This document shows, piece by piece, positions 52,750 to 63,354 of a DNA stretch of 64,000 nt. Below the pieces are notes generated by a model that was not told the DNA's origin, ran no database searches, and saw only the letters and a list, made by a program, of their open reading frames with translations. The stretch is from Haloechinothrix alba (GTDB taxonomy: Bacteria > Actinomycetota > Actinomycetes > Mycobacteriales > Pseudonocardiaceae). The position numbers and the translations under genes were made by a program. The DNA lies in contig NZ_FZNW01000008.1 in assembly GCF_900188115.1 (NCBI RefSeq), forward strand, positions 1-64,000, in the 5' to 3' direction. Within the stretch, counting starts at the first letter, position 1; every line of letters begins with the position of its first letter.

Positions 52750-54762
52750 CTACACGAGCTCGAGCGGATCGAGCTGAATGCGCACCGCCTCCCGCGCCTT
52801 GCGGGCGCTCCGGCGCGCCTGCGCCGCCGAGAGCGAGCCTGCCAGTGCCCTGCCCTCGTCGCGCGGCACGCGGATCAGTGCCCGCTCGATCTCCGCGTCC
52901 TCCCCTGCGCGCTCGGGTGTGACCGGCACGGGGCCGAGCACCTCGGCCGCGTCGGGCAGCGGTAGCTCCAGCAGCAGATCGGCCAGCACGTCGGCGCGCG
53001 CCTGCACGCTCGCCATCCGCACGGCAGGGGGGAAACCCAGCTCGGCACGCTCGGCGAGCTCACGCTCGGCGTACCATGCGGGATCCCACCGCACCATCGC
53101 CTGCACCTGGGCGAGCGCGGCGTCGGCGCCGACAACCACCCGGCCGCCGTCGCCCGCGGAACGCACCAACGCCGCCGCGGACATCCACCGCCGCACGGTC
53201 TCCTCACCCGCGCGCAGGTCCTGGCGGCTCAGCAGTGCCCAGCCGTCCAGCAGCAACGCGGCGCCGTAACCGCCGTGCGCGACCGGCTCGGCACCCGGCG
53301 TGCAGACCACGACGGCCGGTTCGCCGGGTACGACGTCGAGCACTTCGGAGCCGCCGGACGTGCGAACGGGCTTGCCGGGAAACGCCCGGCCCAGCTCCTC
53401 TGCCGTCCGCCGTGCACCGACGACCACCGCGCGCATCCCGGACGGACCGCAGGTCGGGCACGAGAAGTTGGACTCGATCGCACCGCACCACCGGCAGTGT
53501 GCGGACGTGGGGGCCGTCTCGGCGGTACCGCCGGGCACCGCCAGCGGGCCTGCGCAGCTCCTGCAGCGCGCGGGGTGGCGGCAGCGCGCGCACGCGAGCG
53601 CGGGCACGTACCCGGAGCGCGGCACCTGGACAAGCACGGGTGTGCCGGACGCCAGAGCCGTCCTGGCCGCGTCGAAGGCCGTCGCGGGCAGGCGGGCCGC
53701 TCCTGCCGCGGGGTCGCGTGCCAGCTCGAACTCGTCCCCGGAACCGATCGTGCGGGGCGCACTCGCGCGTACCCGCTCGCGCGACGCGAGCACCGGCCGC
53801 GCCCACTCGGACTCCACGAGCAACTGGGCCTCGGCCGTGCGCGCGAACCCTGCCACGACCATGCCCGCTCCGCTGGCGTGTGCCCGCTGGATCAGCACGT
53901 CCCGTACGTGCGGGTACGGTGCACGGCGTTCCGCGTGCAGGTCGTCCCCGTCGTCCCAGACGACGAAGGCACCTGGCTCGCTGACCGGCGCGAACATCGC
54001 GGCGCGCGTGCCGACCACGATGCGAGCGTGTCCCCTGCGCACACGCAACCACCGGCGGTAGCGCTCCGCGGGGCCGAGGTCGGCGGACAGTGCCACGACG
54101 GCCGCCGGACCGGCAAGGTCCGCACACCGTTCTCGCACCCTCGCGAGGTCACGGTGATCGGGAACGACGATGAGGGTGGACCGGCCGGTGGCCGCTGTGC
54201 TGCCGGCCAGTTCGGCGAGGCGCGCGGGCCAGTCCTCCCCGGGGAGCGCCTGCCAGACGGCGTGCGCGCGCTTGCCCGCTGCCAGCGCGGCCACCAGCGC
54301 GCTACCGTGCGTGTAGCGTCGCCATCCCTCCGTGCTCGGCGCGGCGGGCGGCTCGGCCGGCTCCGGCGGCGTCTCCCGCTCGACGCGCGCGTGGCGCGGC
54401 GGGATCGCCAGACGCAGTACGTCGGCCATCGTTCCCGCGTAACGGTCGGCCACCGCGCGGGCGAGCCGGGCAAGCTCCGGTGTCAGAACCGGCTCGTCGG
54501 AGACCACCCGTTCCAAGTAGGCCAGGCGGCCGGTGTGCTCGCTGCTGTCCGCGCGCTCGGCCACGTAGCCGTCCACCAGCTGGCCTGCGAAGCGAACGCG
54601 CACCCGGCAACCAGGTCGGGCACTGTCTTCCAGCGTGTGCGGTACGAGGTAGTCGAAGGTTCGATCGAGGTGTGCCAGCGGCACGTCGACGTAGACGCGC
54701 GCGACCGGCGCGGTCCCGGCCGGTCGCCGCTGCCCCTTCCGCACGCCACTCGATGTGCCCAT
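52750..54762 (-). CDS. priA: PriA-type primosomal protein N', helicase motifs degenerate
   Basis: A 670-aa PriA homologue. The N-terminal 3'-DNA-binding domain is recognisable (ARVYVDVPLAHLDRTFDYLVP). The zinc cysteines are present in CARCRHPARCRSCAG and HCRWCGAIESNFSCPTCG. The ATPase core is degenerate. Where a GxxGSGKT loop is expected the sequence runs ALAAGKRAHAVWQALPGEDW, and the DEEH box is replaced by FVVWDDGDDLH. Loss of helicase motifs is known for actinobacterial PriA, so this is a family trait and probably a replication-restart loader without ATPase. The ATG at 54762 has GGGAG 7 nt upstream. Confidence 0.9.
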   Translation of the reverse strand: MGTSSGVRKGQRRPAGTAPVARVYVDVPLAHLDRTFDYLVPHTLEDSARPGCRVRVRFAGQLVDGYVAERADSSEHTGRLAYLERVVSDEPVLTPELARLARAVADRYAGTMADVLRLAIPPRHARVERETPPEPAEPPAAPSTEGWRRYTHGSALVAALAAGKRAHAVWQALPGEDWPARLAELAGSTAATGRSTLIVVPDHRDLARVRERCADLAGPAAVVALSADLGPAERYRRWLRVRRGHARIVVGTRAAMFAPVSEPGAFVVWDDGDDLHAERRAPYPHVRDVLIQRAHASGAGMVVAGFARTAEAQLLVESEWARPVLASRERVRASAPRTIGSGDEFELARDPAAGAARLPATAFDAARTALASGTPVLVQVPRSGYVPALACARCRHPARCRSCAGPLAVPGGTAETAPTSAHCRWCGAIESNFSCPTCGPSGMRAVVVGARRTAEELGRAFPGKPVRTSGGSEVLDVVPGEPAVVVCTPGAEPVAHGGYGAALLLDGWALLSRQDLRAGEETVRRWMSAAALVRSAGDGGRVVVGADAALAQVQAMVRWDPAWYAERELAERAELGFPPAVRMASVQARADVLADLLLELPLPDAAEVLGPVPVTPERAGEDAEIERALIRVPRDEGRALAGSLSAAQARRSARKAREAVRIQLDPLELV

Positions 54763-54816
54763 GATTGATCTCCCTACCAGAACGAGCACGCACCTCGATC
54801 CCCGGCATCTGGACGC

Positions 54817-54883
54817 GCGGGGCGAGCCGAGGGACTCCTCGGGTACCACATATGCGCCTGAGGAGGCCTTCGGCTCGCCCCGC
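54817..54883 (-). terminator. Long hairpin terminator of metK
   Basis: Arms of 24 nt (54817-54840 and 54860-54883) pair with one G-U and one mismatch around a 19-nt loop. The hairpin begins 4 nt after the metK stop and ends well before the priA start. No T-tract follows, as is usual for GC-rich actinobacterial terminators. Confidence 0.75.
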
Positions 54884-54887
54884 ATTG

Positions 54888-56099
54888 TCAGCCGGAAGCC
54901 GCGCGCCGCAGGTCCTCGACGCGATCCGTCCGCTCCCAGGGAAGGTCCAGATCGGGCCGTCCGAAGTGACCGTAGGCTGCGGTGCTCGCGTAGATCGGGC
55001 GCAGCAGGTCGAGCGCCTCGACCATCGATCCGGGACGCAGGTCGAACACCTCGGGGATGGCGCGCTGGATCGCACGCGGATCGACCGTCTCGGTACCGAA
55101 GGTCTCGACGAACAGCCCGACCGGCTCGGCCTTGCCGATCGCGTACGCCACCTGTATCTCCGCTCGCGCGGCCAACCCCGCGGCGACCACGTTCTTGGCG
55201 ACCCACCGCACCGCGTAGCTGCCGGAGCGGTCCACTTTCGAAGGATCCTTGCCGGAGAACGCGCCGCCCCCGTGCCGCGCCATGCCTCCGTAGGTGTCGA
55301 CGATGATCTTGCGGCCCGTCAGTCCGGCGTCGGCCATCGGCCCGCCGAGCACGAACCGTCCCGTGGGATTGATCAGCAGCCGGGCGTCCCCGCTGTCCAT
55401 CCCGAGATCGGCGATCACCGGTTTGACCACCCGCTCGGTCACCTGCGGCGTGACCAGATGCTCCAGGTCGGCCCCCGCTGCGTGCTGGGTGGACACGACC
55501 ACGGTGTCCAGACGCACCGGCCGGTCCCCCTCGTACTCGATGGTGACCTGTGTCTTGCCGTCCGGCCGCAGGTACGGCAACGTGCCGTCCCTGCGCACCG
55601 CTGCCAGGCGGCGGGACAGCCGGTGCGCGAGTGCGATGGGCATCGGCATCAGCTCCGGAGTGTCGGTACACGCGTAACCGAACATCAACCCCTGGTCGCC
55701 GGCACCTTGCCTGGTCCGGCGCTCCGCGGAGGTCTCCGCGCCGTTCGACCGGATCTCGTAGGAGGTCTCCACACCCTGCGCGATGTCCGGGGACTGGGCC
55801 CCGATGGCGATGTTGACCCCGCACGAGTCACCGTCGAAGCCCTTGCTCGACGAGTCGTAGCCGATGTTGTTGACGACCTCGCGCACGAGTGCGGGAATGT
55901 CCACGTACGCTCGCGTCGACACTTCCCCCACGATGTGTACCTGCCCGGTGGTCACCACGGTCTCCACAGCCACCCTGCTGTCCGGGTCCGCGGCGAGCAT
56001 CGCGTCCAGGATGGTGTCGCTGATCGCATCGCAGATCTTGTCGGGATGCCCCTCGGTCACCGACTCCGAGGTGAACAGCCTCCGGATGGACTCACTCAC
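54888..56099 (-). CDS. metK: S-adenosylmethionine synthase
   Basis: A 403-aa enzyme making SAM from methionine and ATP. Motifs: [20 protein letters not shown], the [12 protein letters not shown] hexapeptide region, the [17 protein letters not shown] phosphate loop, and [13 protein letters not shown]. The GTG at 56099 gives the normal N-terminus and has AGGT upstream; the longer open frame is not homologous. It is followed by a strong hairpin, so priA is likely expressed separately. Confidence 0.96.
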   Translation of the reverse strand: MSESIRRLFTSESVTEGHPDKICDAISDTILDAMLAADPDSRVAVETVVTTGQVHIVGEVSTRAYVDIPALVREVVNNIGYDSSSKGFDGDSCGVNIAIGAQSPDIAQGVETSYEIRSNGAETSAERRTRQGAGDQGLMFGYACTDTPELMPMPIALAHRLSRRLAAVRRDGTLPYLRPDGKTQVTIEYEGDRPVRLDTVVVSTQHAAGADLEHLVTPQVTERVVKPVIADLGMDSGDARLLINPTGRFVLGGPMADAGLTGRKIIVDTYGGMARHGGGAFSGKDPSKVDRSGSYAVRWVAKNVVAAGLAARAEIQVAYAIGKAEPVGLFVETFGTETVDPRAIQRAIPEVFDLRPGSMVEALDLLRPIYASTAAYGHFGRPDLDLPWERTDRVEDLRRAASG

Positions 56100-56260
56100 G
56101 GCTACCTGCCTCGTCTCGACGGGCCGCTGTACGCCGAGCCGGTTGCCCGCGATCTTCTCGGGCGGTGCGCCACTCGACAGCCGAGCGCTCGCCGCAACAG
56201 GCTCTGCGACCCAGCGTAGTCGACGGAGGCCGATCGTGCGGCCGGCCGGACGGTGCCGGT

Positions 56261-57517
56261 CTACGCGTGCGTCCTGCCGACCAGCTCGCTGACGGAGTCC
56301 CACAGTGCCGCAGCGAGCTGCGACTTCGAACCGAACGGTATCGCGGTCTCCGCCCCGTCGGCTGCCAGCAGCCACCCCGAGTTCTCCTCGACCTCGAAGG
56401 CCCGCCCGTCCCCGACCGCGTTGACCACCAGGAGGTCACTGCCCTTGCGGCGCAGCTTCGTCCTGCCGTACTGCAGCACGTCGCTACCCCGGTCCCCGGT
56501 CTCGGCAGCGAACCCGACGATGACCTGGTCGCCACGCCGGTTCTCGACGAGCTCGGCCAGAACGTCGGCGTTGCGGTCCAGCACGACGGGATCGGGTGCG
56601 TCCTCGGTCTTCTTGATCTTGTGTTCGAGCAGGGCCGCAGGCCGGAAGTCGGCAACGGCCGCCGCCATCACGACCACCTCGGCCGAGGGAGCGGCCTCGT
56701 GCACCGCCGCGCGCAACTCGGCCGCCGTCGAGACGTTCACGACCGTGACGCCGGCAGGCGCCGGCAACGACGTGGTGTGCGCCGAGATCAACGTCACCCG
56801 GGCGCCGCGGGCCGCCGCCACCCTGGCCAGCGCGTAACCCTGCCTGCCGGAGGAGCGGTTACCCAGGTAACGCACCGGGTCCAGCGGCTCGCGGGTGCCG
56901 CCTGCGGAGACGACCACGTGCACCCCTTCCAGGTCCCGTGGCAACGCCCGCGGCTCATCGATGAGCAGCCGCGCGAGATCGGTGATCTCCGCGGGGTCGG
57001 CCATCCGGCCCTTGCCCGAGTCCACGCCGGTGAGCCTGCCCGAGTCGGGATCGGGTACCACGGCACCCCGGCTCCGCAACGTCGCGACGTTGGACTGCGT
57101 GGCGGCGTGCTCCCACATCTCGGTGTGCATCGCCGGGAAGAAGGCCACCGGGCAGCGCGCCGTCAGCAGGGCATTGGTCAGCAGGTCGTCTGCCTGCCCG
57201 TGTGCCGCCTTCGCCAGCAGGTCGGCGGTCGCAGGCGCGACGACGACCAGATCGGCCTCCTGCCCGATGCGCACGTGCTCGACCTCGGGCACGTTCGAGA
57301 ACACCTCGCTGTGCACCGGGTTGCCGGACAGCGCCTCGAAGGTCGCCGCGCCGACGAACTCCAGCGCCGAGCGGGTGGGAACCACCCGTACATCGTGCCC
57401 GGACTCGGCCAGCCCGCGAACCACCTCGCACGCCTTGTACGCGGCGATACCTGCGCCTACGCCGAGCACCACACGGGGTGCCCTTGCCGTCTCGTCGTTG
57501 TTCACCGGATCGTCCAC
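56261..57517 (-). CDS. coaBC: CoaBC, phosphopantothenoylcysteine synthetase/decarboxylase
   Basis: A bifunctional coenzyme A enzyme of about 418 aa. The flavin decarboxylase half (CoaC, about 15-190) has [42 protein letters not shown] and [18 protein letters not shown]. The synthetase half (CoaB) has [46 protein letters not shown] and KIKK. The start is uncertain: GTG at 57517 or 57505, neither with a strong Shine-Dalgarno sequence. Confidence 0.92.
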   Translation of the reverse strand: MDDPVNNDETARAPRVVLGVGAGIAAYKACEVVRGLAESGHDVRVVPTRSALEFVGAATFEALSGNPVHSEVFSNVPEVEHVRIGQEADLVVVAPATADLLAKAAHGQADDLLTNALLTARCPVAFFPAMHTEMWEHAATQSNVATLRSRGAVVPDPDSGRLTGVDSGKGRMADPAEITDLARLLIDEPRALPRDLEGVHVVVSAGGTREPLDPVRYLGNRSSGRQGYALARVAAARGARVTLISAHTTSLPAPAGVTVVNVSTAAELRAAVHEAAPSAEVVVMAAAVADFRPAALLEHKIKKTEDAPDPVVLDRNADVLAELVENRRGDQVIVGFAAETGDRGSDVLQYGRTKLRRKGSDLLVVNAVGDGRAFEVEENSGWLLAADGAETAIPFGSKSQLAAALWDSVSELVGRTHA

Positions 57518-57635
57518 TGCCCCGTTGCCGGCGGACGCCGACACCGGCTCGCGTGCCCGCGTAGCCCGGTGTCCGCGGTTGCTGACCTCACGAGCACCCG
57601 TGCGGGTGCCGTCGACCGTGCCCGGAGCGGCCGGG

Positions 57636-57908
57636 TCACTCGCCCTCTGCGTGCTCGAGCAGGCCGGAGTGGATCTCCCGGAGCGCGATCGAGAGCGGCT
57701 TCTCCCGCGTACCCGGGTCGACCAGCGGGCCGACGTACTCGAGCAGGCCCTCACCGAGCTGGGCGTAGTAGTCGTTGATCTGCCTGGCACGCTTCGCGGC
57801 GAAGATCGCCAGCGCGTACTTCGAGCTGACCCGCTCCAGCAGGTCGTCGATCGGCGGGTTGGTGATGCCCTCGAGCCTGTCACCTTGATGACCAAGCGTG
57901 GTGCTCAC
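57636..57908 (-). CDS. rpoZ: RNA polymerase omega subunit
   Basis: A 90-aa omega subunit: [22 protein letters not shown] then [20 protein letters not shown]. It stabilises the beta-prime subunit during assembly. It lies between gmk and coaBC in the standard gmk-rpoZ-coaBC-metK order. The GTG start is used. Confidence 0.96.
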   Translation of the reverse strand: MSTTLGHQGDRLEGITNPPIDDLLERVSSKYALAIFAAKRARQINDYYAQLGEGLLEYVGPLVDPGTREKPLSIALREIHSGLLEHAEGE

Positions 57909-57975
57909 TCGCGATGCTCCTGTAACTGGGGTCGATGCTGTGCTGGGTGGGGTGGGATCGCCGGCGCGCGCCGGT

Positions 57976-58584
57976 TCAGCTCACGGCCCTGCCGGACACC
58001 AAGGTTAGCAACTCCTCGGCCGCGCTGCGCACATCGGTGTTGACAACGCAGGAATCGAACTCCTCGGCCGCGGACAGCTCCTCGGCTGCGACGGTCAACC
58101 TGCTGCGCAGCGCGTCCGTCGCCTCGGTGCCCCTTCCGGTGAGGCGGCCGACGAGATCCTCCCAGCTCGGTGGCACCAGCATCACCAGCCGGGCGTCCGG
58201 CATCGCGGCGCGTACCTGCCTCGCACCCTGGATCTCGATCTCCAGCACCGCCGGCCTGCCCGCGTCGAGTGCCTCCTCAACGGGCTGCCGTGGTGTGCCG
58301 TAGCAGTTGCCTGCGAACTCGGCGTGCTCGAGGAACGCTCCCTCCTCGATCATCGCCTCGAAGGCGGGGCGGTCGACGAAGTGGTAGTGATACCCGTCGA
58401 CCTCGCCCTCCCTCGGCGGTCGCGTGGTCACCGACACGCTGAAGAAGACGTCGGGCTCGAGCCTGCGCAGCTCGGCGAGCACACTGGACTTGCCGACCCC
58501 AGAGGGCCCGGATACGACCGTGAGCCGGGCCCGGGCTGCCTCGCCCGGCCCCGGCTCACCACCGGCCTTGTCTGCCGCTATCAC
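57976..58584 (-). CDS. gmk: Guanylate kinase
   Basis: A 202-aa kinase that phosphorylates GMP. P-loop: [20 protein letters not shown]-binding region: [25 protein letters not shown], with [18 protein letters not shown] downstream. The GTG start overlaps the mihF stop by 4 nt. Confidence 0.96.
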   Translation of the reverse strand: MIAADKAGGEPGPGEAARARLTVVSGPSGVGKSSVLAELRRLEPDVFFSVSVTTRPPREGEVDGYHYHFVDRPAFEAMIEEGAFLEHAEFAGNCYGTPRQPVEEALDAGRPAVLEIEIQGARQVRAAMPDARLVMLVPPSWEDLVGRLTGRGTEATDALRSRLTVAAEELSAAEEFDSCVVNTDVRSAAEELLTLVSGRAVS

Positions 58585-58898
58585 TCGTCGCTGAACTCGG
58601 CGAGGAGCGCCTTCCGCTGTCGCTCACCGAGGCCACGCAGCCGACGGCTGGGTGCGATATCCAGCTTCTCCATGGTCTGCTGCGCACGAACTTTGCCCAC
58701 GCCGGGAAGCGACTCGAGCAGCGCCGAGACCTTCATCTTGCCCAGTGTCTCGTCCTCGTCGGCCTGCTTGAGCACATCGGCGAGAGTGGTGCCGCCGCGC
58801 TTCAGCCGCTCTTTCAGCTCAGCGCGTGCGCGGCGAGCGGCAGCAGCCTTCTCCAGCGCAGCAGCACGCTGTTCCTCGGTCAGCTGGGGAAGTGCCAC
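58581..58898 (-). CDS. mihF: MihF, actinobacterial integration host factor
   Basis: A 105-aa DNA-bending nucleoid protein unique to actinobacteria. A helical N-terminus rich in Ala/Arg/Glu is followed by the helix-two-turn-helix region VSALLESLPGVGKVRAQQTMEKLDIAPSRRLRGLG. The GTG at 58898 has GGAGG 5 nt upstream, and a promoter lies 40-70 nt upstream. First gene of mihF-gmk-rpoZ. Confidence 0.95.
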   Translation of the reverse strand: MALPQLTEEQRAAALEKAAAARRARAELKERLKRGGTTLADVLKQADEDETLGKMKVSALLESLPGVGKVRAQQTMEKLDIAPSRRLRGLGERQRKALLAEFSDE

Positions 58899-58937
58899 GA
58901 TTTCCTCCGATACGCATCTGTTCGGTTCGTCGTCGAG

Positions 58938-58967
58938 ACGGTACCCATCCTTGCCGCGTCATCACAA
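58938..58967 (-). promoter_or_regulatory. mihF promoter
   Basis: TTGTGA (58967-58962) and TACCGT (58943-58938) are 18 nt apart on the minus strand. A start near 58931 would give a leader of about 33 nt that carries the mihF Shine-Dalgarno sequence. Confidence 0.55.
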
Positions 58968-59043
58968 TGCGGGTCCGCCTATTCGCCAGGATTTTCCTCT
59001 GTGCGGCCTCAAAAGCCTCTCACAGCGACGCCGGAACGGGGTG

Positions 59044-59871
59044 TCACGGGGTACCGATCCCGCCCAGGCCGTGCTGCACCGTAGCAATCCGGTCACGCAG
59101 CGCACCCGGATCGGGTCCATAGGCGAGGACGTCCCTGGCCGATACGGGAACGACCCCGTGCAGGCCGGCGCCGAACGCGCCGCGCAGCTGCTGCGCGGTC
59201 GCTCCCTGCGCACCGAGTCCCGGCGCCAGGACCGGGCCGTTGAGCTCGCTCAGGTCGAGGTCGGTGCCGGTGTGGGTCGCCCCGACCACCACCCCGACAT
59301 CGCCGTACGGCTGCGCGCCCGCGTTGTGCCCGGCAGCGGCGTCGACGACCAGCTGCGCTACGCTACGCCCACCGACCAGGGCCGCCTGCACATCGCCCCC
59401 CTCCTTGTTGGAGGTGCGGGCAAGCACGAACACCCCGCGTCCGGTACTCGCGGCCAGCTCGAGCGCGGGCTGCAACGCCCCGAAGCCCAGGTAGGGGGAC
59501 AGCGTCACCGCATCGACCGCGAGCGGCGAGCCGTCCGCGAGGTACGCGCGCGCGTAAGCGGCCATCGTGGAGCCGATATCGCCCCGCTTGGCGTCCAGCA
59601 CGACGAGCGCACCGCGCCGCGCGCACCCGTCCATCACGCGCTCCAGCACCGCGACGCCCTGCGCGCCGTAGGCCTCGAAGAACGCCGACTGCGGTTTGAC
59701 CACCGCGACCTGGTCGCCGAACGCCTCGACGCAGGTGGCCGTGAACCGGTCCAACCCCGTGACGTCGGCGGGTAGGCCCCACGCGGCGAGCAGCTCGGGA
59801 TGCGGGTCGATGCCGACGCAGAGGGGGCCCCTCCGGCGCACGGCATCCGCCAGCCGCGCGCCGAACCTCAC
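59044..59871 (-). CDS. pyrF: Orotidine 5'-phosphate decarboxylase
   Basis: A 275-aa type 2 OMP decarboxylase, last step of UMP synthesis. [14 protein letters not shown] at the N-terminus and the catalytic [18 protein letters not shown] (Lys/Asp array). Later stretches are [14 protein letters not shown] and [20 protein letters not shown]. Its ATG overlaps the carB stop by 4 nt. Confidence 0.95.
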   Translation of the reverse strand: MRFGARLADAVRRRGPLCVGIDPHPELLAAWGLPADVTGLDRFTATCVEAFGDQVAVVKPQSAFFEAYGAQGVAVLERVMDGCARRGALVVLDAKRGDIGSTMAAYARAYLADGSPLAVDAVTLSPYLGFGALQPALELAASTGRGVFVLARTSNKEGGDVQAALVGGRSVAQLVVDAAAGHNAGAQPYGDVGVVVGATHTGTDLDLSELNGPVLAPGLGAQGATAQQLRGAFGAGLHGVVPVSARDVLAYGPDPGALRDRIATVQHGLGGIGTP

Positions 59872-62800
59872 TCCTGCCGCCCTCTCGCGGCAGGCGCGGT
59901 TACCCCCGCTGCTGCCGCCGCCGACTCTGCCGACGCAGCCATCGCGGCCTGGAGCCGCTGCAGGGACTGCACCCCGATGTCACCCCGGATCGACGCCTCG
60001 ATGCCGTGCACGGCAGCGCCCGCGCCCTGCACGGTGGTGATGCACGGCACGTCCCTGGACACCGCTGCGGTACGGATCTCGTAGCCGTCGATACGCGGCC
60101 CGCTGTTGCCGTACGGCGTGTTGATGATCATATCCACGCCGCCGTCGAGGATGATCTCCACGATGTTCGGGGCGTCCTCCCCCGAGCCGTCCGCGGCACC
60201 TGCCACGTGCTCGCCCTCCGGGGTCGAGTACTTTCGCACCACCGTGCAAGGCACCCCGTTACGGCGCAGCACCTCCGCGGTCCCTGACGTCGCGAGCACC
60301 TCGAAGCCCAGGTCGGCGAGCCGCTTGACCGGGAAGATCAGCGCCCGCTTGTCCCGGTTGGCCACCGAGACGAACACCGTGCCGGACGTCGGCAGTGGCC
60401 CGTACGCGGCGACCTGCGACTTGGCGAAGGCCATTCCGAAAGCCGCGTCCACGCCCATCACCTCGCCCGTGGACTTCATCTCCGGGCCGAGGAGCGAGTC
60501 GACGCCGAGGCCTTCCGGGGTGCGGAACCGGTGGAACGGCAGCACGGCCTCCTTGACCGCGATCGGGGCGTCCGCAGGCAGCGTGCCACCGTCCCCCCAC
60601 GCGCGGAGCACCCCGGAGGCACGCAGATCCGCGACCGAGGAACCGGTCATGATCAGCGCGGCGGCCTTGGCGAGCGGGACACCCGTGGCCTTCGACACGA
60701 ACGGGGCCGTCCGGGACGCCCTGGGGTTGGCTTCCAGCACGTACAACACATCCCCGGCGAGGGCGTACTGCACGTTCAGCAACCCGCGTACGCCGACGCC
60801 CTTCGCTATCGCCTCGGTCGATGCGCGCACACGCTCCAGGTCCGCGCGGCCGAGCGTGATCGGTGGCAGCGCGCAGGAGGAGTCGCCGGAGTGCACACCC
60901 GCCTCCTCGATGTGCTCCATCACCCCGCCGAGGTACAGCTCTTCCCCGTCGTAGAGGGCGTCGACATCGATCTCGATCGCGTCGTCGAGGAAGCGGTCGA
61001 CCAGCACCGGGTACTCGGGGCTGACCTCGGTGGCCCTGGAGATGTACGAGGCGAGGTGCGCCGCGTCGTAGACGATCTCCATTCCCCTTCCGCCGAGTAC
61101 GTAGGACGGCCGCACCAGCACCGGGTAGCCGACCTCGTCGGCGATGCGCTGCGCGCCCTCGAAGGACGTCGCCGTCCCGTACTTCGGGGCTGGCAGCCCC
61201 GCGGCCCCGAGCACCTCACCGAACGCGCCCCGCTCCTCGGCGAGGTGAATCGCGTCCGGGGACGTGCCGACCACCGGCACCCCCGCATCGGCGAGCCGCT
61301 TGGACAGGCTCAGCGGCGTCTGCCCGCCGAGTTGCACGATCACCGCGGCGAGATTGCCGGACTCCTGCTCGGCGTGTACCACCTCGAGCACGTCCTCGAA
61401 TGTCAGCGGCTCGAAGTACAGCCGGTCCGAGGTGTCGTAGTCGGTCGAAACCGTCTCCGGGTTGCAGTTGATCATCACCGTCTCGTACCCGGCCTCGCGC
61501 AGCGCGAGCGTGGCGTGCACGCAGGAGTAGTCGAACTCGATGCCCTGCCCGATCCGGTTGGGTCCGGAGCCGAGGATCAACGCCTTCGGCTTGTCGTGCT
61601 GGGCGATCACCTCGGACTCCGCAGCCGGGTCGCTCTCGTAGGCCGAGTAGTGATACGGGGTGCGGGCCGCGAACTCGGCGGCGCAGGTATCCACCGTCTT
61701 GAACACAGGGCGCACCCCGAGCCTGTGCCGTAGCGCCCGCACTCCGTCCTCGCCCGCCAGCTCGGGCCGCAGGGCGGCGATCTGGCGGTCCGACACCCCG
61801 AAACGCTTCGCCCCGAGCAGCAAGGCCTCGTCGAGCACGGGCGCCTCGGTGATCTCCTCGCGCAGCTCGACGAGCGACTGGATCTGGTCGACGAACCACG
61901 GGTCGATCCAGCTCGCCTCGCACACCTGCTCGATCGTCGCGCCCCAACGCAGCGCGCGCTCCACGGTGTAGAGCCGCCCGTCGTGCGGGGTACGCAGCGC
62001 TTCGAGGGTGTCCGCGAGCGTGACCCCCTCCGGATCAGGTTGCGTCCAGAACCCGAGCGCGCGGGTCTCGGTGGAGCGCAGCGCCTTGCCGAGAGCTTCG
62101 GTGAAGCTGCGGCCGACCGACATGGCCTCTCCGACGCTCTTCATGGTCGTCGTCAGGGTCGGGTCGGCGCCGGGGAACTTCTCGAACGCGAACCGCGGTA
62201 CCTTGACGACCACGTAGTCCAGGGTCGGCTCGAAACTCGCCGGGGTCTCACCGGTGATGTCGTTGGGGATCTCGTCCAGGCTGTACCCGATCGCCAGCCT
62301 GGCGGCGATCTTGGCGATCGGGAAACCGGTCGCCTTCGACGCCAGTGCCGAGGAGCGCGACACCCTCGGGTTCATCTCGATGACGACCATGCGGCCGGTC
62401 TCGGGGTGGATGGCGAACTGGATGTTGCAGCCTCCGGTGTCCACCCCGACCTCGCGCAGCACGTCGATGCCGACATCACGCATGTTCTGGTACTCGCGAT
62501 CGGTCAGTGTCATCGACGGCGCGACCGTCACCGAGTCGCCCGTGTGCACGCCCATGGCGTCGACGTTCTCGATGGAGCACACCACCACCACGTTGTCGCG
62601 GTGGTCCCGCATGAGCTCGAGCTCGTACTCCTTCCAGCCGAGCACGCTCTCCTCGACGAGCACCTCGGACACCGGGCTCTCGGACAGCCCGTAGGCCGCC
62701 ATCCGCTCCAGGTCCTCCTGGGTGTGTGCCATCCCGGAGCCACGCCCACCCATGGTGAACGCCGGGCGGATCACCACGGGCAGGCCGAGCTCGGCGACAC

Positions 62801-63272
62801 AGTCCCGGACCTCGTCCATCGTCCAGCACACGGCACTGCGGGGCACGTCTCCCCCGGCCTGGCGCACGATGTCCTTGAACTTCTGGCGGTCCTCCCCGCG
62901 TTGGATCGCCTCGATGTCGGCGCCGATGAGCTCCACGCCGTACTTGTCGAGCACGCCGCTGCGATCGAGCTCGACAGCTGCATTGAGCGCGGTCTGCCCC
63001 CCGAGCGTTGCCAGCAGCGCGTCCGGCCGTTCGGCCGCGATGACCTGCTCGAGGAACTCCGGGGTCACCGGCTCGATATAGGTCGAGTCGGCGAACTCGG
63101 GGTCGGTCATGATCGTGGCGGGGTTGGAGTTGACCAGGCTGACCCGCAGGCCCTCCTCGCGCAGCACGCGGCATGCCTGCGTGCCGGAGTAGTCGAACTC
63201 GGCAGCCTGCCCGATCACGATCGGCCCCGAGCCGATCACCAGAACGTGCGAAAGGTCCGTCCTTCTCGGCAT
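59868..63272 (-). CDS. carB: Carbamoyl-phosphate synthase, large subunit
   Basis: A 1134-aa synthetase that makes carbamoyl phosphate for pyrimidines and arginine. Two homologous halves each start with a nucleotide motif ([19 protein letters not shown] and [20 protein letters not shown]) and hold an ATP-grasp core ([14 protein letters not shown] and [16 protein letters not shown]). The C-terminal allosteric MGS-like domain has [24 protein letters not shown]. The ATG at 63272 shares its A with the stop of a 13-codon mini-ORF (TGATG) and has GGGGAGG 10 nt upstream. Confidence 0.97.
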   Translation of the reverse strand: MPRRTDLSHVLVIGSGPIVIGQAAEFDYSGTQACRVLREEGLRVSLVNSNPATIMTDPEFADSTYIEPVTPEFLEQVIAAERPDALLATLGGQTALNAAVELDRSGVLDKYGVELIGADIEAIQRGEDRQKFKDIVRQAGGDVPRSAVCWTMDEVRDCVAELGLPVVIRPAFTMGGRGSGMAHTQEDLERMAAYGLSESPVSEVLVEESVLGWKEYELELMRDHRDNVVVVCSIENVDAMGVHTGDSVTVAPSMTLTDREYQNMRDVGIDVLREVGVDTGGCNIQFAIHPETGRMVVIEMNPRVSRSSALASKATGFPIAKIAARLAIGYSLDEIPNDITGETPASFEPTLDYVVVKVPRFAFEKFPGADPTLTTTMKSVGEAMSVGRSFTEALGKALRSTETRALGFWTQPDPEGVTLADTLEALRTPHDGRLYTVERALRWGATIEQVCEASWIDPWFVDQIQSLVELREEITEAPVLDEALLLGAKRFGVSDRQIAALRPELAGEDGVRALRHRLGVRPVFKTVDTCAAEFAARTPYHYSAYESDPAAESEVIAQHDKPKALILGSGPNRIGQGIEFDYSCVHATLALREAGYETVMINCNPETVSTDYDTSDRLYFEPLTFEDVLEVVHAEQESGNLAAVIVQLGGQTPLSLSKRLADAGVPVVGTSPDAIHLAEERGAFGEVLGAAGLPAPKYGTATSFEGAQRIADEVGYPVLVRPSYVLGGRGMEIVYDAAHLASYISRATEVSPEYPVLVDRFLDDAIEIDVDALYDGEELYLGGVMEHIEEAGVHSGDSSCALPPITLGRADLERVRASTEAIAKGVGVRGLLNVQYALAGDVLYVLEANPRASRTAPFVSKATGVPLAKAAALIMTGSSVADLRASGVLRAWGDGGTLPADAPIAVKEAVLPFHRFRTPEGLGVDSLLGPEMKSTGEVMGVDAAFGMAFAKSQVAAYGPLPTSGTVFVSVANRDKRALIFPVKRLADLGFEVLATSGTAEVLRRNGVPCTVVRKYSTPEGEHVAGAADGSGEDAPNIVEIILDGGVDMIINTPYGNSGPRIDGYEIRTAAVSRDVPCITTVQGAGAAVHGIEASIRGDIGVQSLQRLQAAMAASAESAAAAAGVTAPAARGRQE

Positions 63273-63313
63273 CAGGCTATGACCTCCCCGAGTGACCCAG
63301 TTCCATTCGGCAT
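63272..63313 (-). CDS. Mini-ORF 2, 13 codons, carA-carB junction
   Basis: ATG at 63313 with GGGGAGG 10 nt upstream. It encodes [13 protein letters not shown] and stops at a TGA whose A is the first base of the carB ATG. It is a product of the 41-bp duplication. Translation could hand ribosomes on to carB by re-initiation; this is inference. Confidence 0.4.
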   Translation of the reverse strand: MPNGTGSLGEVIA

Positions 63314-63353
63314 CAGGCTATGACCTCCCCGAGTCGCCCAAATCCATTCGCCA

Positions 63354-63354
<1 letters not shown>
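63313..63354 (-). CDS. Mini-ORF 1, 13 codons, carA-carB junction
   Basis: ATG at 63354, overlapping the carA stop as TGATG, with GGAGGGAG upstream inside the carA end. It encodes [13 protein letters not shown] and stops at a TGA overlapping the ATG of mini-ORF 2. The 41-nt period equals 14 codons minus the one shared base. Confidence 0.4.

Noticed and set aside
52750-54762. PriA as a pseudogene because its helicase motifs are degenerate
   Set aside because: The frame is intact and the zinc domain conserved; loss of the ATPase motifs is known for actinobacterial PriA.
56100-56260. SAM-sensing riboswitch ahead of metK
   Set aside because: The space to coaBC holds only GC-rich sequence without a recognisable fold, and a normal Shine-Dalgarno sequence.
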